Assembly: GCF_009663685.2 (NCBI RefSeq)
Contig: NZ_RCOG02000022.1
Span: 558 to 64,557 of the forward strand
Origin: Cupriavidus sp. U2
GTDB taxonomy: Bacteria > Pseudomonadota > Gammaproteobacteria > Burkholderiales > Burkholderiaceae
DNA: 64,000 bases
Direction of reading: 5' to 3'
Part shown: piece by piece, positions 9,075 to 17,745 of the stretch
Layout of the letters: each line of letters opens with the position of its first letter
How positions within the stretch are numbered: the first letter of the stretch is position 1
Made by a program: the position numbers and the translations under genes
Notes under the pieces: generated by a model
Database searches by the model: none
Seen by the model: only the letters and a program-made list of their open reading frames with translations
Told to the model about the DNA's origin: nothing

Positions 9075-10985
9075 GTGAAAAACGTCTCGACGCAAGGCCC
9101 CCCGGGCCCCGGTGGCGCTGCCATGTCTTACCGCGACGTCGCCATCGGGCGCACGGAGGCCGAGTTCCGCCGCGATGGCGAGATCTGGCGCGTGCGTTCG
9201 CGGGAAGTGCTGCAGGACTATCCGGAACGGATGTCGGATTGCCTCGCCACCGGCGCCGCGCGTCATCCGGCGCACGTGCTTGCCGCGCAGCGCGGCCCCG
9301 ACGGCAACTGGATCAACATCACCTATGGCGAGATGCTGGCGCGTGCACGGTCGATCGGGCAGGCGCTGCTGGACCGTTCGCTGAGCGCCGAGCGGCCGCT
9401 GCTGATTCTTTCCGGCAACGATCTCGAGCATTTGCAACTCGCGCTCGGCGCGCTGTGGGCTGGCGTGCCGTTCTCAGCCGTATCACCGCAGTATTCGCTG
9501 GTCTCCGGCGACTTCGGCAAGCTGCGGCACGTGTTCGATCTGCTGACGCCCGGCCTGGTTTACGCCGCCGATGGCCCCGCGTTCGCGCGCGCTATCGAAG
9601 CCGTGGTCCCTGCCGGCGTCGAGGTCGTGACCCGCGATGGCCATCTGCCCGGCCGCGCCGCGACGTCGTTCGATGTGCTGGCACAGACGCGTCCCGGCAG
9701 CGTTGACGCTGCCAACGCGGCGGTGGGTCCCGATACGATCGCCAAGTTCCTCTTCACCTCTGGCTCCACGCGGCAGCCCAAGGCGGTAACGACCACGCAC
9801 CGGATGCTGTGCAGCAACCAGCAAATGCTGCGCCAGGCGATGCCCGAGCTTGGCCGTGTGCCGCCGGTCCTGGTGGACTGGCTGCCCTGGAACCATACGT
9901 TCGGCGGCAGCCACAACGTCGGCATCGTGCTCTACAACGGCGGCACGCTCTACATCGACGGCGGACGTCCGTTGCCGGGCGGCTTCGATGAAACGCTGCG
10001 CAACCTGCGCGAGATCGCGCCCACGATCTACTTCAACGTGCCGAAGGGTTGGGAGGAGCTCGGCAGGGCGCTGGAACAGGATGCCCGGCTGCGCGAGACG
10101 TTCTTCTCGCGCGTCAATCTCTACTTCTTCGCCGCCGCCGGCCTCTCGCAGGAAGCGTGGGACCGCCTGGAGCGCGTCACCGAGGCGCATTGCGGACAGC
10201 GCATCCATATCATGTCCGGCCTCGGCATGACGGAAACCGCACCGTCGAGCATGTTCACGACGGGCCCGGTCGCGCGCTCGGGCTATGTCGGCCTTCCGGC
10301 CGCGGGCTGCGAACTGAAGCTGGTGCCGGCCAACGGCAAGTACGAGGCGCGTTTTCGCGGGCCGCACGTCATGCCGGGTTACTGGCGCGCGGAGGCGGAC
10401 CCCGACCGGCAGGTGTTCGACGAGGAAGGCTACTACTGCACTGGCGATGCGCTGCGCTTTGTCGATCCCGAGCGGCCGGAGCTTGGCTTCCAGTTCGACG
10501 GGCGCATTGCCGAGGACTTCAAGCTCAGTACCGGCACGTTCGTGAGTGTCGGGCCGCTGCGCGCGCGCGTGATCGGCGCCGGCGCGCCTTACGTCCAGGA
10601 CGTGGTGATCGCGGGCGCGGACAGGGACGAGATCGGTCTGCTCGTCTTCCCGCACCTGGCGGAATGCCGCCGCCTGGCCGGCCTGCCGGCGAACGCGGGC
10701 ACGCGCGAAGTGCTGGCGTCCGCGCCGGTGCGCGAAGCGTTCTCAGCGATGCTGCGCAAGCTCGACCTCACGGCCACGGGCAGCGCCACGCGCGTCAGGC
10801 GGCTGCTGTTGCTCGAAGCGGCGCCGTCGCTCGATGACGGCGAACTGACCGACAAGGGCTCGATCAACCAGCGTGCCGTACTGACGCGACGCGCCGCGCT
10901 GGTCGACGCGCTCTACGACGACGCCGGCAGCGATAGCCGCGTGATCCGTTTGCACGAAGCCGCGCCACAGAGCCGGCAAGCATGA
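9075..10985 (+). CDS. fcs: feruloyl-CoA synthetase (ANL acyl-CoA ligase)
   Basis: About 636 residues. It activates ferulate (and p-coumarate or caffeate) to the CoA thioester with ATP, the first step of the pathway. The AMP-binding P-loop appears as FTSGSTRQPK, and the A5-like motif as GLGMTETAP, followed by YYCTGDALRF and the DGRIAEDFKLSTGTFV hinge. The frame is open from 9060, but the GTG at 9075 is placed seven bases after GAGGAGAC and is the preferred start; an ATG at 9123 is a weaker alternative. It completes ech-vdh-fcs and is followed 47 bases later by a porin gene. Confidence 0.94.
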   Translation: MKNVSTQGPPGPGGAAMSYRDVAIGRTEAEFRRDGEIWRVRSREVLQDYPERMSDCLATGAARHPAHVLAAQRGPDGNWINITYGEMLARARSIGQALLDRSLSAERPLLILSGNDLEHLQLALGALWAGVPFSAVSPQYSLVSGDFGKLRHVFDLLTPGLVYAADGPAFARAIEAVVPAGVEVVTRDGHLPGRAATSFDVLAQTRPGSVDAANAAVGPDTIAKFLFTSGSTRQPKAVTTTHRMLCSNQQMLRQAMPELGRVPPVLVDWLPWNHTFGGSHNVGIVLYNGGTLYIDGGRPLPGGFDETLRNLREIAPTIYFNVPKGWEELGRALEQDARLRETFFSRVNLYFFAAAGLSQEAWDRLERVTEAHCGQRIHIMSGLGMTETAPSSMFTTGPVARSGYVGLPAAGCELKLVPANGKYEARFRGPHVMPGYWRAEADPDRQVFDEEGYYCTGDALRFVDPERPELGFQFDGRIAEDFKLSTGTFVSVGPLRARVIGAGAPYVQDVVIAGADRDEIGLLVFPHLAECRRLAGLPANAGTREVLASAPVREAFSAMLRKLDLTATGSATRVRRLLLLEAAPSLDDGELTDKGSINQRAVLTRRAALVDALYDDAGSDSRVIRLHEAAPQSRQA

Positions 10986-11032
10986 CAACAGCAACGCCGA
11001 CAACGATCGGCCATGACAAGAGGAGACAGCAG

Positions 11033-12136
11033 ATGAAGTTTGGACGGGCAGGTCTGGCAGCGCTGGCGGCAGCGCCGGCACTCGCGGGCGCGCAATCGGT
11101 GACGCTCTATGGCGTCGTCGATACCGGCGTCGAGTACGTCAACAACATCGGCACCGCGAAGAACAGTGTGGTGCGCATGCCAACGCTGACCGGCACGGTG
11201 CCGTCGCGCTGGGGGCTGCGCGGCACCGAGGATCTCGGCGGTGGCCTGAAAGGCGTGTTCGTGCTCGAGTCCGGGTTCACGCCCGACGCCGGCGCGTCGG
11301 GCCAGGGTGGGCGTCTGTTCGGCCGGCAGGCGCTGGTCGGGCTCTCCGGGCCCTGGGGCCAGGTCGGGTTCGGCCGACAGTACACGATGCTGTTCTGGGC
11401 GACGCTGGACGCCGATATTCTTGGCCCGAACGTCTATGCATCCGGCTCGCTCGACAGCTACCTGCCGAATGCCCGCGCCGACAACGCGATCGCATACAAG
11501 GGCACGTTCAACGGCCTGACGGTGGGGGCCACCTACAGCTTCGGCCGTGACACGGTCAATGCCGGACCGAGCCCGACGGGCCAGAACTGTGCCGGCGAGA
11601 ACCCGGCGGACAAGCGGGCGTGCCGCGAATGGTCGGCAATGCTGCTGTACGAATTCAAGGGGCTCGGTCCGACGATCGGCGTGTCCGCCGCCTACGATTC
11701 GTTGCGGGGTGGGCCAGGTGCATTCGGGGGCCTCACAAGCAGCAGCTTCACGGACGACCGCCTGTTTGTTGGCGGCTACGCGATCTTTTCGCGAACCAAG
11801 GTCGGCCTGGGCTGGATTCGCCGCGACAATGATGGCAGCCCCACGCCGCGCAGCGACATGATCTACGGCGGTGTTTCCCACGACGTGACCCCGGCTTTCA
11901 ATGTCGCCGGACAAGTCTATTACTACAAGTTCCACAACAGCGATAACAAGGCGATGCTCTACGCGCTGCGCGGCACGTACGCGTTCTCGAAGCGCACTTC
12001 CGTCTACGCGACAGCCGGCTACATCAATAACAGCGGCCAACTGACCCTTTCGGTCAGTGGCGGCGCCACGGGTTCCAATACCGGCCCGGGCGGCCAGCAG
12101 TTCGGCGTGATGACCGGCATCAAGCATATTTTCTGA
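11033..12136 (+). CDS. outer-membrane porin (OmpC-like, Gram-negative porin family)
   Basis: 367 residues with a signal peptide that ends at ALAGA-Q, followed by SVTLYGVVDTGVEYVNN, the standard start of Burkholderiales trimeric porins. RWGLRGTEDLGGGLKGVFVLESGF is the usual second strand pair, and the protein ends in an aromatic residue (IKHIF) as needed for BAM-dependent assembly. The start at 11033 has AGGAGAC nine bases upstream; the frame stays open to 10982. Its place directly after fcs suggests it lets hydroxycinnamates or related acids through the outer membrane, which is inference from context. Confidence 0.94.
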   Translation: MKFGRAGLAALAAAPALAGAQSVTLYGVVDTGVEYVNNIGTAKNSVVRMPTLTGTVPSRWGLRGTEDLGGGLKGVFVLESGFTPDAGASGQGGRLFGRQALVGLSGPWGQVGFGRQYTMLFWATLDADILGPNVYASGSLDSYLPNARADNAIAYKGTFNGLTVGATYSFGRDTVNAGPSPTGQNCAGENPADKRACREWSAMLLYEFKGLGPTIGVSAAYDSLRGGPGAFGGLTSSSFTDDRLFVGGYAIFSRTKVGLGWIRRDNDGSPTPRSDMIYGGVSHDVTPAFNVAGQVYYYKFHNSDNKAMLYALRGTYAFSKRTSVYATAGYINNSGQLTLSVSGGATGSNTGPGGQQFGVMTGIKHIF

Positions 12137-12225
12137 CCTCCGCCCGCAAGAGGCAGACCGGGGCGCCACGAGGCGGCGACGAGATACGCCAGGGCGCCCG
12201 ACACACGACAACGAGGAGACAAGTC

Positions 12226-13215
12226 ATGACAACACGCCGCGATCTTCTTCAGGCGTTGATGGCCGCATCCGCATGCGGTGCGCTGTCGCCCCTGGCCGCG
12301 CTCGCGCAGGCGGTCCAGCAGGCAAAGGTACTCTATGGTTTCCCGGCCGGCAGCGTGGGAGATCAGGTTGCCCGGCGCGTCGGCGAGAAGTTTGCCAACA
12401 CGGCGTTCTCGCGCAGCGGCGCGGTGGTGGACAACCGCCCCGGCGCGGGCGGGCGCATCGCGCTCGAACTGCTGAAAGCGTCCCCGGCCGACGGTAGCGT
12501 GCTGGCGCTTTCGCAGGCATCGGCGCTGTCCACGTATCCGCACGTCTATACGAAGCTCAGCTATTCGGCCGCGGATTTCGCACCGATCTCCACGGCCGCA
12601 TACATGACGTTTGCACTCGCCGTCGGACCGGCGGTGCCGGCCAACGTGCGGACCGTGAAGGACTACATCGCGTGGGCGAAGGCGCACCCTGCGGACGCCA
12701 ACTACGGCTCGCCGGGCGCGGGCTCGACACCCCATTTCGTCGGTGCGCTGTTCGGCCTCAACGCAGGCCTGGACTTGCGCCACGTGCCGTATCGTGGTTC
12801 GCTGCCCGCGGTCAACGACGTGGTGGCCGGGCAGATCGCCTCGAGTTTCACGCTGACTGGCGATTACCTGCCATTCGTCAAGAGCGGCAAGCTGCGCGTC
12901 CTGGCCACCTCGGGTGCCACGCGTGCGCCATACCTGCCCGAAGTGCCAACGTTCGCGGAACTTGGCTTTCCGGAAGTGGTGGCCGACGAGTGGTTCGGCT
13001 TTCTGGCGCCGGCCAGGACGCCGGCCGCCGTTCTGGCCGCGGCCGGCACCGCGATCAACCAGGCGCTCAAGGACCCGGCCATCGTCGATGGTTTCCTCTC
13101 GATTGGCCTCGTGGCGAAAGGCTCGTCCGCCGACGACATGAAACGCGCGATGGACGCCGAGTACCGCAAGTGGGGTGTGCTCGTGAAGAAGGTCGGCTTC
13201 ACGGCCGAATCCTGA
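12226..13215 (+). CDS. Bug/TctC-family periplasmic substrate-binding protein
   Basis: 329 residues. The N-terminus is an RR-containing signal peptide (MTTRRDLLQALMAAS) ending near ALAQA. The mature part follows the Bug family: GFPAGSVGDQVARRV near the N-terminus, NRPGAGGRIA, Y-x-SPGAGSTPHFVG in the middle and P-x-VPTFAELGF near the end. Bug proteins bind carboxylates in the periplasm; many, as here, lack adjacent TctA/TctB membrane genes. It lies between the porin and an amidohydrolase in the ferulate operon, so it may capture an aromatic acid. It has GAGGAGAC as ribosome site. Confidence 0.93.
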   Translation: MTTRRDLLQALMAASACGALSPLAALAQAVQQAKVLYGFPAGSVGDQVARRVGEKFANTAFSRSGAVVDNRPGAGGRIALELLKASPADGSVLALSQASALSTYPHVYTKLSYSAADFAPISTAAYMTFALAVGPAVPANVRTVKDYIAWAKAHPADANYGSPGAGSTPHFVGALFGLNAGLDLRHVPYRGSLPAVNDVVAGQIASSFTLTGDYLPFVKSGKLRVLATSGATRAPYLPEVPTFAELGFPEVVADEWFGFLAPARTPAAVLAAAGTAINQALKDPAIVDGFLSIGLVAKGSSADDMKRAMDAEYRKWGVLVKKVGFTAES

Positions 13216-13231
13216 TAGCGTCCCGGAGCCC

Positions 13232-14095
13232 ATGATGGATCACCAGAACCTTGTGGCGATCGACTTCCATACGCACGCGGAAGTCAGTTGCTGGAACCCG
13301 TTCGATAACTACGGCGAAGAGTACGATGCCGCCGCCGACAAATACTTCGGCAACAAGCGCCGGCCGACGATCGAAGAAACTGTCGCCTACTACCGCGAGC
13401 GAAGGATCGGCCTGGTCATGTTCACGGTGGACAGCGAGTCGAACCTCGGCCGGCGCCGGATTCCGAACGAAGAAATCGCTGCGGCGGCGAAGGCCAACGG
13501 CGACATCATGATGGCCTTCGCCAGCATCGATCCCCACAAGGGAAAGTTCGGTGCCCGCGAAGCGCGCAGGCTGATCGAGGAACACGGTGTGAAGGGCTTC
13601 AAGTTCCATCCGACCGTGCAGGGCTTTCATCCGAACGACAGGATGGCGTGGCCGATCTATGAGGTGATCAACGGGCACGGCCTGCCCGCGATCTTTCATA
13701 CGGGACACAGCGGCATTGGTTCGGGCATGCGTTGCGGTGGCGGGCTGCGGCTTGAGTACAGCAATCCGATGCACCTGGACGACGTGGCGATTGCCTTTCC
13801 CGACATGCAGATCGTGATGGCGCACCCGAGCTTTCCGTGGCAGGACGAGGCGATCAGCGTGGCGATGCACAAGCCCAACGTTTGGATTGACCTGTCCGGC
13901 TGGAGTCCGAAATACTTTCCGCCGCAGCTCGTGCGCTACGCCAACACGCTGCTGAAGGACCGGGTGCTGTTCGGCAGCGACTTCCCGCTGATCACCCCGG
14001 AGCGGTGGATGGAGGACTTTAAGCAGGCCGGATTCCGGCCAGAGGTGATGCCAGGCATTCTGAAGGACAACGCCGTCCGGTTGCTGGGGCTTTGA
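13232..14095 (+). CDS. amidohydrolase-2 family protein
   Basis: 287 residues, amidohydrolase superfamily. IDFHTHAE gives an intact HxH; KGFKFHPTVQGFHP, FHTGHSGIG, MAHPSFPW and FGSDFPLITPERW supply the other barrel-end residues. It differs clearly from the two sister enzymes at 4412-6278. Members of this group hydrolyse or decarboxylate carboxylated aromatic or lactone substrates. The start at 13232 is followed by a second ATG at 13235 that has better spacing to GGAG (13225-13228). It is the last forward gene of the ferulate operon, 16 bases after the Bug gene; its substrate is unknown. Confidence 0.9.
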   Translation: MMDHQNLVAIDFHTHAEVSCWNPFDNYGEEYDAAADKYFGNKRRPTIEETVAYYRERRIGLVMFTVDSESNLGRRRIPNEEIAAAAKANGDIMMAFASIDPHKGKFGAREARRLIEEHGVKGFKFHPTVQGFHPNDRMAWPIYEVINGHGLPAIFHTGHSGIGSGMRCGGGLRLEYSNPMHLDDVAIAFPDMQIVMAHPSFPWQDEAISVAMHKPNVWIDLSGWSPKYFPPQLVRYANTLLKDRVLFGSDFPLITPERWMEDFKQAGFRPEVMPGILKDNAVRLLGL

Positions 14096-14151
14096 CGGCG
14101 CGGCGCATCGCGAAGATCGTCCGGACGCGCATTTCTCTCGCGCACTACCAT

Positions 14152-14185
14152 GCGGCACGCAGGCCTGGACCGGGCTGCGTGCCGC
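14152..14185. terminator. strong hairpin between convergent genes
   Basis: GCGGCACGCAG (14152-14162) pairs perfectly with CTGCGTGCCGC (14175-14185) across a 12-base loop. It lies between the convergent amidohydrolase and MFS genes. No T-tract follows on either strand, so it may be a transcript-end stabiliser or a Rho-assisted stop rather than a standard intrinsic terminator. Confidence 0.55.
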
Positions 14186-14220
14186 TGTCGTTGAGATAGC
14201 CGGCACGCGGCCGGTATCGG

Positions 14221-14256
14221 ATCAGTGCGCGGGTCAGTGCGCGGATCAGTGCGCGC
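14221..14256. repeat. three tandem 12-bp repeats at the MFS stop codon
   Basis: The unit (A/G)TCAGTGCGCG(G/C) occurs three times without a gap. Read on the reverse strand each copy contains TGA, and the first of them is the stop codon of the MFS transporter, so the gene ends with back-up stops. Confidence 0.8.
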
Positions 14257-15583
14257 CGACCCGCACGGGTTGGCCAACGGCCGCTGTCAGGCGCCCGAGC
14301 AGGCCGACGCTGGCAATGGCCACCAGCAGCGGAATCGCAAACACATAGTACAGATGCGCCGAAGGCCAGCCCGCATCGAGCAGCGACCCCGCCACGAGCG
14401 GGGCAAGCACCGCGCCGAACCGCCCCATGCCAATCGACCAACCCATGCCCGTGGTGCGCGTCTGCGCCGGGTACAGAATCGGCGCGTAGGCATAGAGACC
14501 GACCATGCAGCCAAAGATGCCGGCGCCAATCAGGACCGCCAGCGCCAGTGCCGCCGCCAGCGTGCTCGCGTACAGGCCAAAGGCGATCATCATCAGCGCG
14601 GTCAGGATAAAGCAGCTCCACAGCAGCGGGCGCAGTCCGATGCGCGCGGAGAGGAACGCGAACGCTGTGCCGCCGACGATGCCGCCCACGTTGAGCAGCA
14701 CCCCGCCCGTGATGCCTTGCTGCGCCGACATCCCTGCAGCCACCAGCAGCTTCGGTGTCCATGAGAGCACGAAGTAGAAGGTGAACATCACGAGGAAGAA
14801 CGACATCCAGATCATCAGCGTCTGCATGGCCAGGCTGCCTCGGAAGAGGCTGCGCACGTCGCCGGCCTCCCGCGCTTGTGTCGCCTCGTGCGCCGGTAAC
14901 GCGGCGACAGTCGGGCGTCCCATGCGCGCGAGCAGCCGGTTGAGTTTGTCCAGCGCACCCTCGGGGCGCCGCGCGATCAGGAAGTCGAGCGATTCCGGCA
15001 GCCGCGCAAGCACCACCGGGACCATCGCCAGGGTGACCAGGCCGCCAAACACGAACACGCTGCGCCAGCCGTAATGGGCGAGCAGTATGCCGGCGATAGC
15101 ACCGCCGATCGTCGCGCCAACCGGATAACCGGTCGCCTGCAGCACGATCGCCGTGCTGCGCCACTTGTCGGACGCGTACTCGCCCGTGATCACGTTGATG
15201 CTGGCGAGCATCCCCCCGATACCGAGCCCGGTCACGGCGCGCAGCGCCGCAAGCTGCGGCACGTTTTGCGCCAGCGCCGAGCACAGCATGCCGGCCGAGA
15301 TCGTGCCGAGGCAAATCAGGATCAGCGGTCGGCGACCGATACGGTCCGCCCACGGCGCGAGGAACAGCGAACCGGCGGCCATGCCGAACAGGCCTGCGGA
15401 GAGCAGCACGCCGACCTCCTTGCCGGTCAGGTGCCAATCGGTGGAAATGTGCGATGCCGTGAAGGCCATCGCAAGCACATCGAACCCGTCGAGCATGTTG
15501 AGTACGATGCAGATGGCGATCGCCATTACCTGGGCGGGGCTCATCGGGCCGCGGTTGATGGTTTCCCGGATCTCTGGCTGCAT
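14246..15583 (-). CDS. MFS transporter, aromatic acid:H+ symporter (AAHS) type
   Basis: 445 residues and about 12 membrane helices. The first helix carries LDGFDVLAMAF, the D-G-x-D signature of the AAHS family (PcaK, VanK, MhpT), and the loop between helices 2 and 3 holds LAPWADRIGRRPLIL. The start at 15583 is preceded by GGAGG at seven bases, which overrules the longer open frame. It lies directly downstream of vanAB on the same strand, so vanillate, ferulate or protocatechuate are likely substrates. The end of the gene lies in three tandem 12-bp repeats. Confidence 0.93.
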   Translation of the reverse strand: MQPEIRETINRGPMSPAQVMAIAICIVLNMLDGFDVLAMAFTASHISTDWHLTGKEVGVLLSAGLFGMAAGSLFLAPWADRIGRRPLILICLGTISAGMLCSALAQNVPQLAALRAVTGLGIGGMLASINVITGEYASDKWRSTAIVLQATGYPVGATIGGAIAGILLAHYGWRSVFVFGGLVTLAMVPVVLARLPESLDFLIARRPEGALDKLNRLLARMGRPTVAALPAHEATQAREAGDVRSLFRGSLAMQTLMIWMSFFLVMFTFYFVLSWTPKLLVAAGMSAQQGITGGVLLNVGGIVGGTAFAFLSARIGLRPLLWSCFILTALMMIAFGLYASTLAAALALAVLIGAGIFGCMVGLYAYAPILYPAQTRTTGMGWSIGMGRFGAVLAPLVAGSLLDAGWPSAHLYYVFAIPLLVAIASVGLLGRLTAAVGQPVRVGAH

Positions 15584-15611
15584 TTGTCTACCTCCTTGTG
15601 TTTGTTGAAGT

Positions 15612-15636
15612 ACCGCCACGTACGGGCGGTTTTTTG
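15612..15636 (+). terminator. intrinsic terminator on the forward strand
   Basis: ACCGCC (15612-15617) and GGCGGT (15625-15630) form a short GC-rich stem followed by a run of Ts. It faces the forward strand although genes on both sides are on the reverse strand, so it would only stop antisense transcription into vanB. Confidence 0.45.
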
Positions 15637-15664
15637 GGGTACGGCGTCTTGCAATACAGCGTGG

Positions 15665-16606
15665 CTACAGGTCCAGTACGAGCATCCCGGTCCTGGCGCG
15701 GGAGCAGCAGGGCAGGAACTGATCATTGGCGGCGCGCTCCTCATCGGTGAGGTAGGCGTCGCGATGATCAGGCGTGCCGGACAGCACACGCGTGAGGCAG
15801 GTGCCGCAGACACCTTGCTCGCAAGAGGTCTGGATCTGCACACCGTGCGCGGCCAGCGCCTGCACCACGGTCTCGTCCGCGGCGATGTCGATGACGCGGC
15901 CCGTGCTCTGCACGGTTACCTGGAAGGCGCCGCCTGGCTCGGATGGCGTTTCGGGCGCCGCGAAGTACTCGCGGTGCAGGTTCGACTCCATCCAGCCGGC
16001 GGCGCGCGCCGTGTCCAGTACGGCCGCCATGAAGCCGCTTGGCCCGCAGACGTAGAGATGCGTATCGGCGCGGGGCGCGGCTAGGAGACGCTGCAGGTCG
16101 GCGCGCTGGCCGTCGTCGTGGTACAGGAACGTGCGTTCGCGCAGGTCGGCGCCAGCGATCCGGTCCTGGAATGCCGTGCTGGCGGCGCTGCGCGTGCAGT
16201 AGTGGAACTCGAACGATGCGCCGCTGCGCGCGAGGCTCTGTGCCATCGCCAGGATCGGCGTCACGCCAATGCCTCCAGCGAGCAGCACCGAATGCCTGGC
16301 GTCGGCATGCAAAGGGAAGTGATTCTTCGGCGCGCTGATTTCCAGGATGTTTCCCGCCACGAGCGCGTGCATGGCTACCGAGCCGCCGCGCGATGCGGCA
16401 TCGCGCAGCACGCCAAGCTGGTAGCGGTGCGTCTCGGCCGGGTCGTTGCAGAGCGAATACTGGCGTACCAGCCCATCGCCGAGATGCACGTCGACATGCG
16501 CGCCCGCGGTAAAGGGCGGCAGCGCGCCGCCATCGGCGGCGACCAGTTCGAACAGGGCGATGCCGTCCGCGGCCGCCGTCTTGCTTGCGATCCGGACCTG
16601 CATCAT
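15665..16606 (-). CDS. vanB: vanillate O-demethylase, reductase subunit
   Basis: 313 residues. Order of domains: FAD-binding barrel with RQYSLCNDP, NAD-binding domain with LAGGIGVTPILAMA, and a C-terminal plant-type [2Fe-2S] ferredoxin with CEQGVCGTC and a later CC. This is the layout of phthalate-dioxygenase-like reductases that pass electrons from NADH to the Rieske oxygenase. Its ATG overlaps the vanA stop (ATGA at 16603-16606), so the two are translationally coupled; a second ATG at 16603 is better spaced from the ribosome site. With VanA it makes protocatechuate and formaldehyde from vanillate. Confidence 0.94.
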   Translation of the reverse strand: MMQVRIASKTAAADGIALFELVAADGGALPPFTAGAHVDVHLGDGLVRQYSLCNDPAETHRYQLGVLRDAASRGGSVAMHALVAGNILEISAPKNHFPLHADARHSVLLAGGIGVTPILAMAQSLARSGASFEFHYCTRSAASTAFQDRIAGADLRERTFLYHDDGQRADLQRLLAAPRADTHLYVCGPSGFMAAVLDTARAAGWMESNLHREYFAAPETPSEPGGAFQVTVQSTGRVIDIAADETVVQALAAHGVQIQTSCEQGVCGTCLTRVLSGTPDHRDAYLTDEERAANDQFLPCCSRARTGMLVLDL

Positions 16607-17667
16607 GCCGCTCCCGCCTGTGCAACCGCTTGCGCGGCCTGCGCCTGTTCCTGCGCGAGCAGCCGGTCCAGAATGCGGCGGGCCTGCACGCCTCCGGCGT
16701 CGATGTTCAGCTTTAACAGCTTGCGCGCGGGATTGGCCAGCAGGTTGCGCTGCTGCGCCTCCAGCATCTCCAGGTCCTCGCCAAAGATCTTGCCCTGGCC
16801 TTCGCGGATGGTCGCGGTGAGCGCCGCGTCGTCCGGCTTGAAGTTGCGCGCCATGCCCCAGAAATACCAGATCGACGTCTCCGTTTCCGGGGTGATGAAG
16901 TCTACGACGATGCTCGAAGCCTTGTGCTCGGCGGGCGCATCGTAGCCGCCCTTGCCTGCGTGGGCCACGCCGACCTCGATCATCACGTGGCTGGGCGGTG
17001 TGAAGCGGCATATCTGCCAGCGGTCGCACGGCACGTCGTCGGCAAGACCGTTGCCGCGCAGCGCGGCGGCCCAGAATGGCGGCGGCAGAATGCCTTCCAT
17101 ATGGCGGCTGGTAATGACCGAGTCACCCTCCACGCGCGTTGCCGGTGCGGATTCCTCGATCTCGGCCTGGCCGATGCTCGACGCGTGCACGTACGTCTCG
17201 TGCGTCAGGTCCATCAGGTTGTCGATCATCAGGCGATAGTCGCAGCCGATGTGGTACAGCCCGCCGCCATGGGCCCACTCGGGGCTCACCGCCCATTCGA
17301 GATGCGGGATCAGCGCATCATCGGCCAGCGCGGCATCGCCGGGCCAGACCCAGACAAAGCCGTATCGCTCCACGGCGGGGTAGTTGCGGATCGACGGAAA
17401 ACCGCCCACGCGCTGACCGGCCATTGCTTTGCATTTGCCATCGCGGCCCATGGTCAGCCCGTGATAGCCGCAGACCAGTTGCCCCTCGCGCACGAAACCC
17501 AGTGACAGGGGTGCCCCGCGATGCGGACAGAAGTCTTCCAGCGCGGCGACGCTGTCGGTGCCATCCCGGTACAGCACCATCTTTTCGTTGCAGATGGTGC
17601 GGCCGAGCGGCTTGCCATCGAGTTCATCGGGCGTGCAGGCGACATACCAGGTGTTTTTCAGGAACAT
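16603..17667 (-). CDS. vanA: vanillate O-demethylase, oxygenase subunit
   Basis: 354 residues, Rieske non-haem iron oxygenase. The Rieske cluster ligands are Cys47/His49 (CPHRG) and Cys66/His69 (CGYHG). The mononuclear iron site is visible as DNLMDLTHETYVH. The start MFLKNTWYVACTPDEL is typical of VanA. It demethylates vanillate to protocatechuate. It lies 78 bases downstream of the GntR gene and overlaps vanB by four bases, so vanR-vanA-vanB form one operon. Confidence 0.96.
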   Translation of the reverse strand: MFLKNTWYVACTPDELDGKPLGRTICNEKMVLYRDGTDSVAALEDFCPHRGAPLSLGFVREGQLVCGYHGLTMGRDGKCKAMAGQRVGGFPSIRNYPAVERYGFVWVWPGDAALADDALIPHLEWAVSPEWAHGGGLYHIGCDYRLMIDNLMDLTHETYVHASSIGQAEIEESAPATRVEGDSVITSRHMEGILPPPFWAAALRGNGLADDVPCDRWQICRFTPPSHVMIEVGVAHAGKGGYDAPAEHKASSIVVDFITPETETSIWYFWGMARNFKPDDAALTATIREGQGKIFGEDLEMLEAQQRNLLANPARKLLKLNIDAGGVQARRILDRLLAQEQAQAAQAVAQAGAA

Positions 17668-17745
17668 GACTTTCCCCTCCCGGCGCGCGCGGCGCCAGGA
17701 TACGTTGGTTGACGAAGAGAGTGGTGAAGGAACCCGCGGTGCGGG

